Origin: Serratia proteamaculans_D
Lineage (GTDB): Bacteria > Pseudomonadota > Gammaproteobacteria > Enterobacterales > Enterobacteriaceae
Strand: one strand, 5' to 3'
DNA length: 64,000 nt
NCBI RefSeq assembly: GCF_049959315.1
Contig: NZ_CP188201.1
Shown here: one piece after another, positions 18,249-28,359 of the stretch
Layout of the letters: each line of letters starts with the position of its first letter
Numbering within the stretch: the first letter of the stretch is position 1
Program-made: the position numbers and the translations under genes
Notes under the pieces: model-generated
Told to the model about the DNA's origin: nothing
Database searches by the model: none
The model's input: only the letters and a program-made list of their open reading frames with translations

Positions 18249-18896
18249 TCAATGCAGCGCCCCACCGGTGATGGTCAAATCTTCCTCCACCGTCAGCGAG
18301 GTATGCACAATACTGCGCACCGCCTCGATCATCGTCGCTAACGCCATACTGGGTTTTCCCGGATGATTGACCGCCAACTCGTGGCTGTAGGGAATATGGA
18401 TAAAACCGCCCTTGATCGCCAAATTATGGCTGGCGATATGGTGACTCAGGCCATAAAAAAGCTGGTTGCAGTTGTAGGTTCCCGCCGTATGCGAAACCGC
18501 AACCGGAATGCCTGACTGGCGTAGATTATGCACAATCGCCTTCACCGGCAGACTGGAGAAATAGCCCACCGGGCCGCCCTCCACCACCGGTATATCTATC
18601 GGTTGTTTACCGGCGTTATCAGGAATACGGGCATCAATCAGGTTGATGGCCACCCGCTCAATAGAGATTTCTCCGCGCCCACCCGCCAGTCCCAGGCAGA
18701 CAACCACCTTCGGGCGCAACTCTTCAATCGCGGCAATGAGCTGCTGGTTGGACAAACCCAGCACGCAAGCCAATTGACGTACCACCACCTGCGCACCCGC
18801 CACCTGTTCCCCGGCCAAAGCTTGCGCGACCTGCCATGAAGGATTAATCGCGTCGCCGTCAAACGGCTCTATACCCGTCACCAATACCCTGTCCAT
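18249..18896 (-). CDS. pcp: Pyrrolidone-carboxylate (pyroglutamyl) peptidase I
   Basis: A cytosolic cysteine peptidase of family C15 that removes N-terminal pyroglutamate from peptides. The triad is visible: E80 (GRGEISIERVA), C143 (HTAGTYNCNQLFY) and H167 (GFIHIPYSHE). The 215-residue length is typical. It is transcribed away from a LysR regulator across a 97-base gap, an arrangement in which the regulator often controls its divergent neighbour. Confidence 0.96.
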   Translation of the reverse strand: MDRVLVTGIEPFDGDAINPSWQVAQALAGEQVAGAQVVVRQLACVLGLSNQQLIAAIEELRPKVVVCLGLAGGRGEISIERVAINLIDARIPDNAGKQPIDIPVVEGGPVGYFSSLPVKAIVHNLRQSGIPVAVSHTAGTYNCNQLFYGLSHHIASHNLAIKGGFIHIPYSHELAVNHPGKPSMALATMIEAVRSIVHTSLTVEEDLTITGGALH

Positions 18897-18993
18897 CGCC
18901 TCACCTATGTTGTTATTGAATCAGCGTGCCCTCAGCCTAAACAACGCGGTATGATTCTGGAAATGGATTATCTGTATATAGAGTATTCATAAT

Positions 18994-19926
18994 ATGAATT
19001 TATCCAGTGTCGATCTCAATCTTCTGGTGGTATTTGAAGCGTTGTACCAAACGCGGAATGTCACCGTCGCCGGCCAACGTCTGAACCGCGCTCAACCCTC
19101 GGTGAGTAATGCGCTGGCCCGACTGCGTACCCTGTTTGACGATCCCTTGTTCGTCCGCAGCGGCGGCGGCATGCTGCCCACCGCCCGTGCTCACCAACTG
19201 ATGCTGCAGATACAACCGGTGTTGGAACAGATCCATCAGGCATTAACGCCGCCAACCCGTTTCGATCCGGCAACAGCCAGCCAGCGCCGCTTTAGGCTGG
19301 CAGCCGGTGATTATGCAGATATCACGCTGTTACCCACCATCATCAGTCGGCTGCGTCAGGCTGCGCCCGGTATTGATATCCGCGTATCACGGCTGGATCG
19401 GCGCACGGTAGTGCGACAACTTGAGCGTGGAGAGATTGATGTAGCCCTGGGTGGGCATCTTGAAGTGCCGGAAGGCATGCTGGTGCAGCCGTTATTTAAC
19501 GAGAGTTTCACCTGTATCGCCAGCCGACATCACCCACAGCTAGCAGCCGAGAGCTGGGGTTTGCAGCAGTACATTAACCTGCCCCACGCGCTTTATGCGC
19601 CGTCAGATGACGGTTCGGCACGCGGTATCGTCGATCGGCGATTGGCTGAAATGGGACTGCAACGGCGAGTTGCCGCGACGTTTTCACATATTATCGCGCT
19701 GCCTGCCGTGGTGGCGGGTAGCGATCTGATCGCCACCCTGGCCACCAGCGTAGCCCGGCAATTTGCCGACCCTTCACGAATTCGGTTCCTGCCACTCCCC
19801 AATGAACTGGCCATACCCACCTTCCCTATCGAATTTGTCGCCGGCCGACAGGTTAAACGCGACCCTGCGCTGGCATGGTTATGCGATACCCTAGGCCAAC
19901 TCAATCTTCCTCCTTTTCACCATTAA
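18994..19926 (+). CDS. LysR-family transcriptional regulator
   Basis: A 310-residue LTTR. The N-terminal winged helix-turn-helix (LNLLVVFEALYQTRNVTVAGQRLNRAQPSVSNALARLR) resembles the NodD/NahR-like branch; the C-terminal part is a periplasmic-binding-type effector domain. It is divergent from pcp with a short AT-rich intergenic region, where LTTRs usually bind. The effector molecule is unknown. The gap on its 3' side separates this region from the T6SS block. Confidence 0.9.
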   Translation: MNLSSVDLNLLVVFEALYQTRNVTVAGQRLNRAQPSVSNALARLRTLFDDPLFVRSGGGMLPTARAHQLMLQIQPVLEQIHQALTPPTRFDPATASQRRFRLAAGDYADITLLPTIISRLRQAAPGIDIRVSRLDRRTVVRQLERGEIDVALGGHLEVPEGMLVQPLFNESFTCIASRHHPQLAAESWGLQQYINLPHALYAPSDDGSARGIVDRRLAEMGLQRRVAATFSHIIALPAVVAGSDLIATLATSVARQFADPSRIRFLPLPNELAIPTFPIEFVAGRQVKRDPALAWLCDTLGQLNLPPFHH

Positions 19927-21037
19927 TTCATCCCTTCTGCTGCACTAATAACCACCCTAAGCGCCCCGGCGTGAGTGGTTTTGCATTCACACAAATAGGA
20001 ATCCTCCTAAATTACATTCTGGTTATTTATATATGTGATCATCTTTACCCTGCAAATGGTAAGCACATAAAACAGCCTGTCACTTTTTTTTCGTTAAAAA
20101 ATAGTTGTTATTTAAGTACATTGGCTTAAGTGTTACACAATTATTTCATGGTATTACCAATGATCCAGTTAAATCAAAAACCCCACCAACAGAAACTACA
20201 ACTATATGTTTTATATATATAAAATAAAAAATGCGAGCGGGTTAACGAATTGGACATTGATCCAGAAGGTTATTTTGCAAATTTTCAGGGCTATTGTAGA
20301 CTGCAGATTCTCTGTTTATATGTAAACTTTGTTAAGTTTTTCGTCAGCCCATGTCTCAAATCGTGACAGATATGCTACCGGGATCGCGCGTCAATTCTCG
20401 TGCGGTAGCTATGCCTAAAGCCAGAGACACTACGAATTATCTTATCATTACTCAATTCCTTCCACCCTGTTTAGCCGCGGTTTAAGAGCCTTCGGGAGGG
20501 GAAATTCACTGGAACTTTTGAGTCTTGAAAACCTGACCGCCACCTCTACAAAACCACGACGTACAAGCAGCCAATAACATCAAGATTGTGAAGTAGCCTG
20601 ATATCTATTAAACCGAAAAACGGGATTGTTTTTGAGCGATGCAGCCAACTGCTCGCTGATATCTACGGGAAGCCTGACACACACAATGAAACTCATAAAA
20701 ACATTGCGTCCAAGCGTGCCTTATCGTTCTTGCCACCGGCAGGAACAACATCACCCGGATGTCTCCATTTTGGTGCTAACCGACATGGGGGTTTCCCCGC
20801 GTCTGCGCCCTGAGCCTGAACTACGGCAACTCACCATCGAGGAGCCACGGCTTAAATGGCGTCCTCGATCTGGTCATTCTCAAAGCCAATCTCCATCTGC
20901 AAAACTCCACGACTGCGTTAGGTAGGTACACCATACCCAGTCGGTCAGGGATATTGCGGTTTGCGCCCTGAAATAGGCGTTTTGATTACACAGCCCTTCA
21001 TTTCATTTCTGCCCATAAAAAGATCAAAGAGGATATT
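19927..21037. other. Gene-poor AT-rich region before the T6SS cluster
   Basis: About 1.1 kb without a convincing gene. The first half is AT-rich with several TATA-like tracts. A 7-base inverted repeat GCTACCG / CGGTAGC lies at 20374-20380 and 20403-20409. A 99-codon plus frame at 20626-20925 has no recognisable similarity, low-complexity end and no good ribosome-binding site. The region should hold the promoter of the T6SS operon, but I see no element I can name with confidence. Confidence 0.7.
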
Positions 21038-21538
21038 GTGAAAACACGGATTGCTCTAACGCTGCTAGCCGCCCTGACGCTTGCCGGTTGTTCTACCCCA
21101 CCCCCCCCACCGCCGGCTCTCGATATCAACGCCCTGATCAGCAGCGAAGTGGACGGCGTCAAACTTCAGCACCGCGCAGCCATCAAGGCCCCGCAACAGT
21201 TCAAACCCATCGGCAAGGAATACCGCAGCCTGTACGCGGCCAGCATCATGAGTAGCCCGGGTTACAACGGCAGCGCCGTCGGCAGCCTGGACAATGCCGC
21301 CGCTTTCTATGTGCTGGGGGAAGTCGAAAATCATTGGCTGGCGATCACCGAGGCCGAAGGTGGAAACCTGATGGGCTACATCCAGGCCAACGCCGGCGTG
21401 CCGGTTGCACGCTACAAGTCGACGCTGCGTAAAGATTTACCGCGCCGTAATCGTGCTACCCGGCAGGACTGCGTGAAAGTCGGCGGTGACAGCAAAGCCT
21501 GTAAAGACAGCGGCTCTGCTACCTGGATCCTCCAGTAG
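21038..21538 (+). CDS. T6SS-linked small lipoprotein of unknown function
   Basis: A 166-residue protein starting at a GTG with AGAGGA well placed upstream. It has a lipoprotein signal peptide (lipobox LAGC, acylated C18) followed by six prolines. The middle (FYVLGEVENHWLAITEAEGGNLMGYIQ) has the look of an SH3-like fold, and the C-terminus has two cysteines that could form a disulphide. It is 26 bases before tssJ and in the same operon, so it probably acts at the envelope with the membrane complex. It is too short for TagQ and is not TssJ itself. I cannot assign a function. Confidence 0.8.
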   Translation: MKTRIALTLLAALTLAGCSTPPPPPPALDINALISSEVDGVKLQHRAAIKAPQQFKPIGKEYRSLYAASIMSSPGYNGSAVGSLDNAAAFYVLGEVENHWLAITEAEGGNLMGYIQANAGVPVARYKSTLRKDLPRRNRATRQDCVKVGGDSKACKDSGSATWILQ

Positions 21539-21564
21539 TTTCCCCCTGGTTGACGAGACTCACC

Positions 21565-22095
21565 ATGATTACAACACCCACCACCTCCCGCTGGTGCGGG
21601 CTAGTGTTCCTGCTGTTGGGCGCATTGGTGCTCAACGGCTGCATGTCCTCTGCCAAGAGCGTGCCTTCGCGTTATAGCCTGGTCTTCGATGCCGACAGCC
21701 AGGTGAACGCCGCGGCAGGCCAACGGCCGGCACCGATAAAAATTCGTGTACTGCTGCTACGTTCCGATGCGGAATTTATGGACGCCGACTTCTTCAGCCT
21801 GCAGAGCGATGCCAAAAGCGTGCTTGGCAACAGCCTGCTGGACAGCGATCAGTTCTTCCTGACGCCGGGCCAGAGAGGAAAAAAACTCGGCGGCCAAAGC
21901 ACGCTGGAAACCCGTTATATCGGCATCATCGCCGAATACCAGAACCTCGATGGCAAAGCCTGGCGCATTTCACTGCCGCTGCCGGAACCCACCGAGACCA
22001 ATTTCTACAAGGTGTGGCAATTCTCGCCGGATGAGCTGGAAGCCCACATCGTGGCAGGCATTAATGGCCTGCGCACCGTGAAAGATCCCGACTGA
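21565..22095 (+). CDS. tssJ: T6SS outer-membrane lipoprotein TssJ
   Basis: TssJ is the outer-membrane lipoprotein of the TssJLM membrane complex and binds the TssM C-terminus. From the ATG at 21565 it has a signal peptide with lipobox LNGC (C26) and a transthyretin-like beta-sandwich domain (KIRVLLLRSDAEFMDADFFSLQ, PGQRGKKLGGQSTLETRYIGIIAEYQ), typical of the VasD/Lip family. The longer reading begins with a TTG five codons upstream and is less likely. It is the first core gene, followed by tssK, tssL and tssM. Confidence 0.92.
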   Translation: MITTPTTSRWCGLVFLLLGALVLNGCMSSAKSVPSRYSLVFDADSQVNAAAGQRPAPIKIRVLLLRSDAEFMDADFFSLQSDAKSVLGNSLLDSDQFFLTPGQRGKKLGGQSTLETRYIGIIAEYQNLDGKAWRISLPLPEPTETNFYKVWQFSPDELEAHIVAGINGLRTVKDPD

Positions 22096-22135
22096 CCCGC
22101 CGCTGTGCCCAAGCGAAGTAACCATAGGTGTGACG

Positions 22136-23482
22136 ATGAAAGATGCTCATAAGGTCGTCTGGACTGAAGGGATGTTTTTACGCCCTCATCATTTCCAGCA
22201 GGCGGAAAACTATCTCGAAAGCTACATGCGTAATTGGGGCCAGGCTCACCAGGGCTATTTCTGGGGCTTCCTCCATCTGGATTTGGATCAAACCCTGCTG
22301 CGTCAGGGCAAAATTGCGCTTAACGCCGCCAGTGGCATCATGCCGGACGGCACGCCCTTTCGTTTCTCCGGTGCCCAACAGGCACCTGCTCCGCTGAATA
22401 TCGCCGAAAACAAGACCGGCGAAAACGTGGTTCTGGCGTTGCCGACCTACCGCGCGGGCCGTGAAGACGTGATTTTTCAGGAAGCGCCGGACGCGCTGGC
22501 GCGCTATCTGGCCTATGAAAACGAAGTCGACGACCTGAACGCCGTTTCGGTCGGCAGCGCGGCATTGCAATTTGGTCAGTTGCGCCTGCGTCTGATGCTG
22601 GAAAGTGAACTCAATGCCGAATGGACGGCCCTCGGCGTAACCCGGGTGCTGGAGAAACGTGGGGACGCCAGCCTGCGTCTCGATCAGGTACAAATTCCGC
22701 CGATGCTGAACTGTCAGGGAAGCTCGGTGCTGAAAACCTTTATCAACGATCTGCAAGGCCTGCTGCAACAGCGCAGCCAGCAGATGAGTCAGCGCCTGCT
22801 GCAACCGGGGCGCGGCGGCAGTTCCGAGATGGTCGACTTCATGCTGCTGCAACTGATTAACCGCCATCTCGGCCAGGTGAGCCACGCTTACCATCTCGAT
22901 CACCTGCATCCGGAACGCCTGTTCGCCGACTGGCTACAGTTCGCCACCGAGCTGGCCAGCTTCTCGGCGCAGCGCACACCGGAAGCCCGGCTACCGGTGT
23001 ATGACCATGACAACCTGGCGCTGTGTTTCGGCAAGCTGATGCTGTTGCTGCGTCAGGGGCTGTCGGTGGTGCTGGAAGACAACGCCATCCAACTGACGCT
23101 GGTCGAACGCTCGCATGGTCTGAACATTGCCACCGTCCAGGACACCAAAATGATGCGCGACTTCGGCTTCGTGCTGGCGGTACGTGCCGACGTCGCCGCC
23201 GAAGTGCTGCTGACTCACTTCCCGGCGCAAATGAAGATTGCCCCGGTCACGCGTATTCGCGATCTGGTGCAGTTGCAACTGCCAGGCATCGGGCTGCGTA
23301 CCATGCCGGCGGCACCCCGCCAGATCCCTTATCACGCGGGTTATACCTATTTCGAATTGGAAAAAGGCAGTGACCTGTGGAAGCAGATGGAAAAATCCAG
23401 CGCCTTCGCTCTGCACCTGGCCGGCGACTTCCCGGGTCTGGATATGGAATTCTGGGCGATTCGCAGCCATACGGACCGGTAA
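22136..23482 (+). CDS. tssK: T6SS baseplate protein TssK
   Basis: TssK trimers connect the baseplate to the membrane complex. The family start VVWTEGMFLRPHHFQQ is intact, followed by the phage receptor-binding-protein-like architecture and a C-terminal GSDLWKQMEKSSAFALHLAGDFP segment. I start at the ATG at 22136, which has AGG seven bases upstream, rather than the GTG two codons earlier; the length is 448. It lies between tssJ and tssL with only a few bases between genes. Confidence 0.97.
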   Translation: MKDAHKVVWTEGMFLRPHHFQQAENYLESYMRNWGQAHQGYFWGFLHLDLDQTLLRQGKIALNAASGIMPDGTPFRFSGAQQAPAPLNIAENKTGENVVLALPTYRAGREDVIFQEAPDALARYLAYENEVDDLNAVSVGSAALQFGQLRLRLMLESELNAEWTALGVTRVLEKRGDASLRLDQVQIPPMLNCQGSSVLKTFINDLQGLLQQRSQQMSQRLLQPGRGGSSEMVDFMLLQLINRHLGQVSHAYHLDHLHPERLFADWLQFATELASFSAQRTPEARLPVYDHDNLALCFGKLMLLLRQGLSVVLEDNAIQLTLVERSHGLNIATVQDTKMMRDFGFVLAVRADVAAEVLLTHFPAQMKIAPVTRIRDLVQLQLPGIGLRTMPAAPRQIPYHAGYTYFELEKGSDLWKQMEKSSAFALHLAGDFPGLDMEFWAIRSHTDR

Positions 23483-23485
23483 CCT

Positions 23486-24706
23486 ATGACTCAGGAAAAT
23501 AACATGACGCCGACGGGCAACCCGTTGGTAGAAGCCGCGAACCCTTTGCTGAACGCCATTTCACAAATCCGCCAATCGGCCACCCACGCCAATCCGGGGC
23601 AGCTGCGCCAGCAACTGATCGACAAAGTTCGCCACTTCGAACTCCAGGGGCAGCGCGCCAATCTGCCATATGAAGTGATTATCGGCGCACGTTATTGCCT
23701 GTGTACCGCGCTGGACGAAGCCGCCGCGCTAACGCCCTGGGGCAGCAGCAGCGTCTGGTCCGGCAGCGGGCTGTTGGTCACTTTCCACAACGAAACCTGG
23801 GGCGGTGAGAAGTTTTTCCAACTGCTGGCCAAGCTGTCGCAAAGCCCGCGCGAACACATCCAACTGCTGGAACTGATTAACTTCTGCCTGCTGCTGGGGT
23901 TCGAAGGCCGCTATCGAGTGATGGAAAACGGCCGATCGCAGCTGGAAACCATGAAACAACGCCTGCTGCAACTGATCCGCTCGGTACGCGGCGGTTACGC
24001 CCCGCCCCTGTCCCCCAACGCACTGGATCTGCCGGTACAGCAAAAATTGTGGCGTCCCCTGGTGCCATTATGGGCCTGCGTGGCACTGACCGGTTTTCTG
24101 GCGTCATTGCTGTTTATCGCCCTCAACTGGCGGCTGGGCGACAGCACCAGTCCGGTACTGGCGGCCATTTATCAGACCAACCTGCCACAGGTTGCCATCA
24201 GCAATCCGGCACCGGCGGCGCCACCGACGCTGAGCCTGAAAAGCTTCCTGCGCAAAGAAATTGCCGAAGGTCTGGTGGTGGTGCGTGACGAAGCGCAGCA
24301 GAGCGTGGTGATCCTGAAAGGGGATGGCCTGTTTGACTCCGCTGCGACAACGGTGCGCGGCAACTATATCCCGGTCATTGACCGCATTGCCGCGGCGATG
24401 AACGGCGTCAGCGGCAAGATCCTGGTCACCGGCTACAGCGATAATCTGCCGATCCGCAGCGCACGCTTCGCTTCCAACTGGGAGTTGTCACTGGCACGCG
24501 CCGACGCGGTCAGCGCCCAACTGCAGAAACACCTCGACAACCCGCAACGGGTGAAGGCGGAAGGCCGCGGTGAAAGTAACCCGGTCGCACCGAACAATAG
24601 CAAAGTGAACCGCGCGCTGAATCGCCGGGTAGAAATTACGCTGTTGGTTGCGCCAGAAAATACCCAGGCGGAAATCAACGGCTTGCCGCAAGGAAACGGA
24701 AAGTAA
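23486..24706 (+). CDS. tssL: T6SS inner-membrane protein TssL with OmpA-like domain
   Basis: TssL (DotU/IcmH) is part of the membrane complex. The N-terminal cytoplasmic DotU domain (NPLLNAISQIRQSA, YCLCTALDEAAALTPWG, LLGFEGRYRVMENGRSQLE) is followed by one membrane helix (about residues 196-218) and a periplasmic OmpA-family peptidoglycan-binding domain (about 270-395; VTGYSDNLPIRSARFASNWELSLARA). This is therefore an extended TssL that supplies its own cell-wall anchor. The stop overlaps the tssM ATG as TAATG. Confidence 0.97.
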   Translation: MTQENNMTPTGNPLVEAANPLLNAISQIRQSATHANPGQLRQQLIDKVRHFELQGQRANLPYEVIIGARYCLCTALDEAAALTPWGSSSVWSGSGLLVTFHNETWGGEKFFQLLAKLSQSPREHIQLLELINFCLLLGFEGRYRVMENGRSQLETMKQRLLQLIRSVRGGYAPPLSPNALDLPVQQKLWRPLVPLWACVALTGFLASLLFIALNWRLGDSTSPVLAAIYQTNLPQVAISNPAPAAPPTLSLKSFLRKEIAEGLVVVRDEAQQSVVILKGDGLFDSAATTVRGNYIPVIDRIAAAMNGVSGKILVTGYSDNLPIRSARFASNWELSLARADAVSAQLQKHLDNPQRVKAEGRGESNPVAPNNSKVNRALNRRVEITLLVAPENTQAEINGLPQGNGK

Positions 24707-27700
24707 TGCTCAGTACGTTATTCTCCATCATCACCAGCCGCCTGTTGTGGGGCTTTGCCGGCATTACCGCGCTGGCGTTCATCATCTGGATGATCGGCCC
24801 GTTGGTGGCTATCGGCGATTATCGGCCGCTGGAGCCGGAACTCAACCGTCAGTTAACCATCGGCGCTATCTATCTGATCTGGTTCCTGTGCCGCATTATT
24901 CCACGCATCTACAGTGCCTGGTTCAACCGCCGCATGCTGAGTAACCTGCGTGCCGCCGAAGAAGTTCCGGCTGAAAACGGTAAGCCGTTAGCCAAACAGG
25001 ATGAGCAGTTGGCCCAGCGCTTTGATGAAGCGGCGCAATTATTGAAGAAAGCCCGCTTCGCACCGGGTCAGGGGGACAGCAAACACCGCTGGATGACCCA
25101 CTTCAGCAGCCAATATCTCTACCAACTGCCGTGGTATGTGATCATCGGTGCGCCGGGTGCCGGTAAAACCACCGCGCTGGTCAACTCCGGCCTGCATTTC
25201 CCGCTGGCGGATCGCTTCGGCAAGTCTGCCCTGCGCGGCGTGGGCGGTACCCGTAACTGCGACTGGTGGTTCACCAATGACGCCGTGCTGCTTGATACCG
25301 CCGGTCGTTATACCACTCAGGAAAGCCAGCGCGAAGAAGACGCCGACGAGTGGAAAAGCTTCGTCGGCCTGCTGAAAAAATACCGTACCCGTCAACCGAT
25401 CAACGGCGTGATGGTGACCATCAGCATCGCCGATCTGTTGAGCGAAAGTGCCGATGACCGCGCTGCGCAGGCCAGTTCGCTGCGTAAACGCCTGATTGAG
25501 CTGCATGAACAGTTGGGGATCCATTTCCCGGTTTATGTGTTGGTAACCAAGACCGACCTGCTTAATGGCTTTATGGCCTATTTCAACGGCTTTGATAAGG
25601 CGCAGCGCGAACAAATCTGGGGATTCACCTTCCCCTATGAGGCATCGCGTCAGCCAGATTTCAATCTGAATGCCACCTTCGAACAACAGTATGGTTTGCT
25701 GCAGCAACGGCTGGATGCCGCGCTGCCAGAAACCCTGCTGGTTGAACACGATGGCCGTCAGCGCGCTGAAAGCTATCTGTTCCCACAGGAATTCGCGGCC
25801 CTGCGTCCTTTGCTGGGCCAGTATCTGGAACAGGTGTTTGCCACCTCCAGTTTTGAAACCCGCTTCACCCCACGTGGTATTTACTTCACCAGCGGCACCC
25901 AGGAAGGTCTGCCGTTCGATCGGGTGATGGGCGAACTGAACCGTTACCTGCAATTGCCGACGGCGAGCAGCCAACCGCACGCCAATCCGGCCTGGAACCA
26001 TGTGGATCCGGCTGCGCCCATCCCGGCTGGCAAGGGCCAAAGCTTCTTCCTGAAAGACACGCTGGAATCGGTGATTTTCCAGGAGTCCGGGTTGGCGGGC
26101 AGCAACCGCTGGTGGGAATACCGTAACCGCGCGGTGCATTGGGCGGGCTATATCCTGCTGGCGGCTTGCCTGGCGATCCTGGCGATTTTCTGGTTCACCA
26201 GCTACAGCAACAACAAAGCTTATCTGGCTGAAGTGGCCGCCAAGGTACCCGGCGTAGAACGCCAGGGACTGGGTCTGACGCAGTTGGGCAACGGCGATAT
26301 GCTTTCGCTACTGCCGTTCCTTAACAGCGTGCTGCATTTGCCGGACAGTCAGAACTTCTCGCTGGAAGATCCTCCGTTCACCTATCGCATGGGGCTGTAT
26401 CGTGGCGATCAGGTCAGTGATGCCAGCGACTCGTTGTATCAGAAAGCGCTGAAGGAATTGCTGCTGCCACAGGTGGCACAGCAGATCGCCACCACGCTGC
26501 GCAACGACAACCACGGCGATGCCGATTTCAGCTACGAAGCGCTGAAGGCCTACCAGATGCTGTATCTGCCGAAACAGTACGACGGTAAATTCCTGCGCGC
26601 CTGGGTCATGCTCAACCTGCAACGCAACCTGCCGCAGGGCAGCACCCAGAAACAGCTGCAGCAGATTGAATGGCACCTGAGCCAACTGCTCGACGAGCAG
26701 ATCCAGGCTTCGCCTTACGCCAAAGATGAACCTATGGTGGAACAGGCGCAGGCCGCGCTAAACCGGGCGCCCCTGTCACAGCGAGTGTACGGTCGTCTGA
26801 AGCGCCTGCTGCTAAAGCAAACCGAGATTAAACCGGTCAGTCTGGTTGACCTGGCCGGCCCACAGACCGAACTGGCGTTTTCGCGTAAAAGCGGTAAACC
26901 AGTGACCGACGGGGTACCGGGCCTGTTTACCTCTCGGGGCTACTGGAAAACCTTCAACGACAATATTGATCCGGTGACCGATACCCTGCGTCAGGAAGAT
27001 GTTTGGGTGCTGAACAGCAAAACGCCGGATCAGAAAAATGCCGATTTGATCAAGACCATTCGCCAACTGTACATGCAGGATTTTATCAGCGCCTGGGATG
27101 AACTACTGGGTGATATTCAGTTGGCCAATATCGGAAACCTGAGCCAGCGTATCAGCAGCGCACGTTTGTTGTCCGGCAACCCTTCGCCGATGCGTAACCT
27201 GCTGGTTAACGTCAGCAAGAATGTCACCCTGCGCGACGAAAAAAGCACTGCTGACTCGCGTTCACTGCTGGATAAAACAGAAGACCGGCTGAGCCAGAGC
27301 GCCAACCACCAGCTGGAAGCGCTATTCACCAATCGGCCGGCCAACGCCGACGGCGATGTCTCTGCCCAACCGGAACAACTGGTAATGGCGCATTTCGCCG
27401 CATTACTTGAGCTGGCGCAAAGTCAGGGTGAAGGCAACAAGGCGATCCCGTTCGACAGCGTGCTGAAACAGGTTGATGAGCTGTACAGCTACCTGACCGC
27501 GGTTCAGGGCGCGGCCAACAGCGGCATGTCGGCACCGCCCAGCGATATCATCCCGCGCTTGCAGGCCGAGTCCGGTCGTTTACCGGTGCCGTTCAAACAG
27601 ATGCTGCTGTCGCTGGCGATTGGTGCCAGCAGCGACACACAACGCAAAGAGATGGAAAACGTCAAGAAACGAATCAGCGTCGAAGTCGGCAGTTTCTGCC

Positions 27701-28344
27701 GCCAGGCGATTGCCGGGCGTTATCCTCTGGTCGCCAGGGCGCGTCAGGAAGTCACGCCGGACGATTTGGCGCGCATGTTTGCGCCCAACAGCGGGCTGAT
27801 GGACAGCTTCTTCCGTGACAATTTGCAGGGCAAGGTCGACACCACCCGTGCCAACTGGCGTTTCACTCCCGGCGTAGACGGCAAAACGCTGCCCGGTGGC
27901 GAAGGTATCCTGCGTTCATTTCAGCAGGCACAACGTATTCGTGACGCCTTCTTTGCCAACGGCACTGCGACACCGTCTTACCGCGTGACCGTTCGACCGG
28001 TACGGATGGATAACGACATCCTCAACCTGACGCTGGATATCGACGGACAACTGTTCAAATACAGCCACGGTCCGCAGGTGCCTCTGGTGATCAGTTGGCC
28101 GGGTACCCGTAATACCAATCAGGTGCACCTGCAGCTGGCGCTGGCCAACGGCTCTACGGCCAGCCTGGTCACCAGCGGCCCCTGGGCGCTGAACCGTTTG
28201 GTGGATATGGCGCAGACTTCTGCCGGCAGCAGCAGCCTCGGCCGTCAGGCCACCTTTAACCTGGATGGCCACCGCGTAACGCTGGAGTTCACTCCCAACA
28301 GTATCCGCAATCCGTTCCAGTTACCGGCATTCTCCTGCCCGTAG
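24706..28344 (+). CDS. tssM: T6SS inner-membrane protein TssM (IcmF)
   Basis: TssM is the large spanning subunit of the membrane complex. It is 1212 residues with two N-terminal membrane helices (about 14-33 and 51-70), a cytoplasmic NTPase-like domain with intact Walker A G148-T155 (GAPGAGKT) and DTAGRYTTQ, a third membrane helix near 475-495 (ILLAACLAILAIFWFTS), and a long periplasmic region ending in the TssJ-contacting beta domain. It is translationally coupled to tssL. The intact Walker A site suggests ATP binding, which not all TssM proteins have. Confidence 0.97.
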   Translation: MLSTLFSIITSRLLWGFAGITALAFIIWMIGPLVAIGDYRPLEPELNRQLTIGAIYLIWFLCRIIPRIYSAWFNRRMLSNLRAAEEVPAENGKPLAKQDEQLAQRFDEAAQLLKKARFAPGQGDSKHRWMTHFSSQYLYQLPWYVIIGAPGAGKTTALVNSGLHFPLADRFGKSALRGVGGTRNCDWWFTNDAVLLDTAGRYTTQESQREEDADEWKSFVGLLKKYRTRQPINGVMVTISIADLLSESADDRAAQASSLRKRLIELHEQLGIHFPVYVLVTKTDLLNGFMAYFNGFDKAQREQIWGFTFPYEASRQPDFNLNATFEQQYGLLQQRLDAALPETLLVEHDGRQRAESYLFPQEFAALRPLLGQYLEQVFATSSFETRFTPRGIYFTSGTQEGLPFDRVMGELNRYLQLPTASSQPHANPAWNHVDPAAPIPAGKGQSFFLKDTLESVIFQESGLAGSNRWWEYRNRAVHWAGYILLAACLAILAIFWFTSYSNNKAYLAEVAAKVPGVERQGLGLTQLGNGDMLSLLPFLNSVLHLPDSQNFSLEDPPFTYRMGLYRGDQVSDASDSLYQKALKELLLPQVAQQIATTLRNDNHGDADFSYEALKAYQMLYLPKQYDGKFLRAWVMLNLQRNLPQGSTQKQLQQIEWHLSQLLDEQIQASPYAKDEPMVEQAQAALNRAPLSQRVYGRLKRLLLKQTEIKPVSLVDLAGPQTELAFSRKSGKPVTDGVPGLFTSRGYWKTFNDNIDPVTDTLRQEDVWVLNSKTPDQKNADLIKTIRQLYMQDFISAWDELLGDIQLANIGNLSQRISSARLLSGNPSPMRNLLVNVSKNVTLRDEKSTADSRSLLDKTEDRLSQSANHQLEALFTNRPANADGDVSAQPEQLVMAHFAALLELAQSQGEGNKAIPFDSVLKQVDELYSYLTAVQGAANSGMSAPPSDIIPRLQAESGRLPVPFKQMLLSLAIGASSDTQRKEMENVKKRISVEVGSFCRQAIAGRYPLVARARQEVTPDDLARMFAPNSGLMDSFFRDNLQGKVDTTRANWRFTPGVDGKTLPGGEGILRSFQQAQRIRDAFFANGTATPSYRVTVRPVRMDNDILNLTLDIDGQLFKYSHGPQVPLVISWPGTRNTNQVHLQLALANGSTASLVTSGPWALNRLVDMAQTSAGSSSLGRQATFNLDGHRVTLEFTPNSIRNPFQLPAFSCP

Positions 28345-28359
28345 CCCCGAAAGGACAAG

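Noticed and set aside
20626..20925. 99-codon plus-strand frame before the T6SS
   Set aside because: Starts at a non-ATG codon without a Shine-Dalgarno sequence, low-complexity end, no similarity recognised.
25039..26139. 366-codon minus-strand frame inside tssM
   Set aside because: Antisense to the conserved TssM NTPase domain; no ribosome-binding site or family resemblance.
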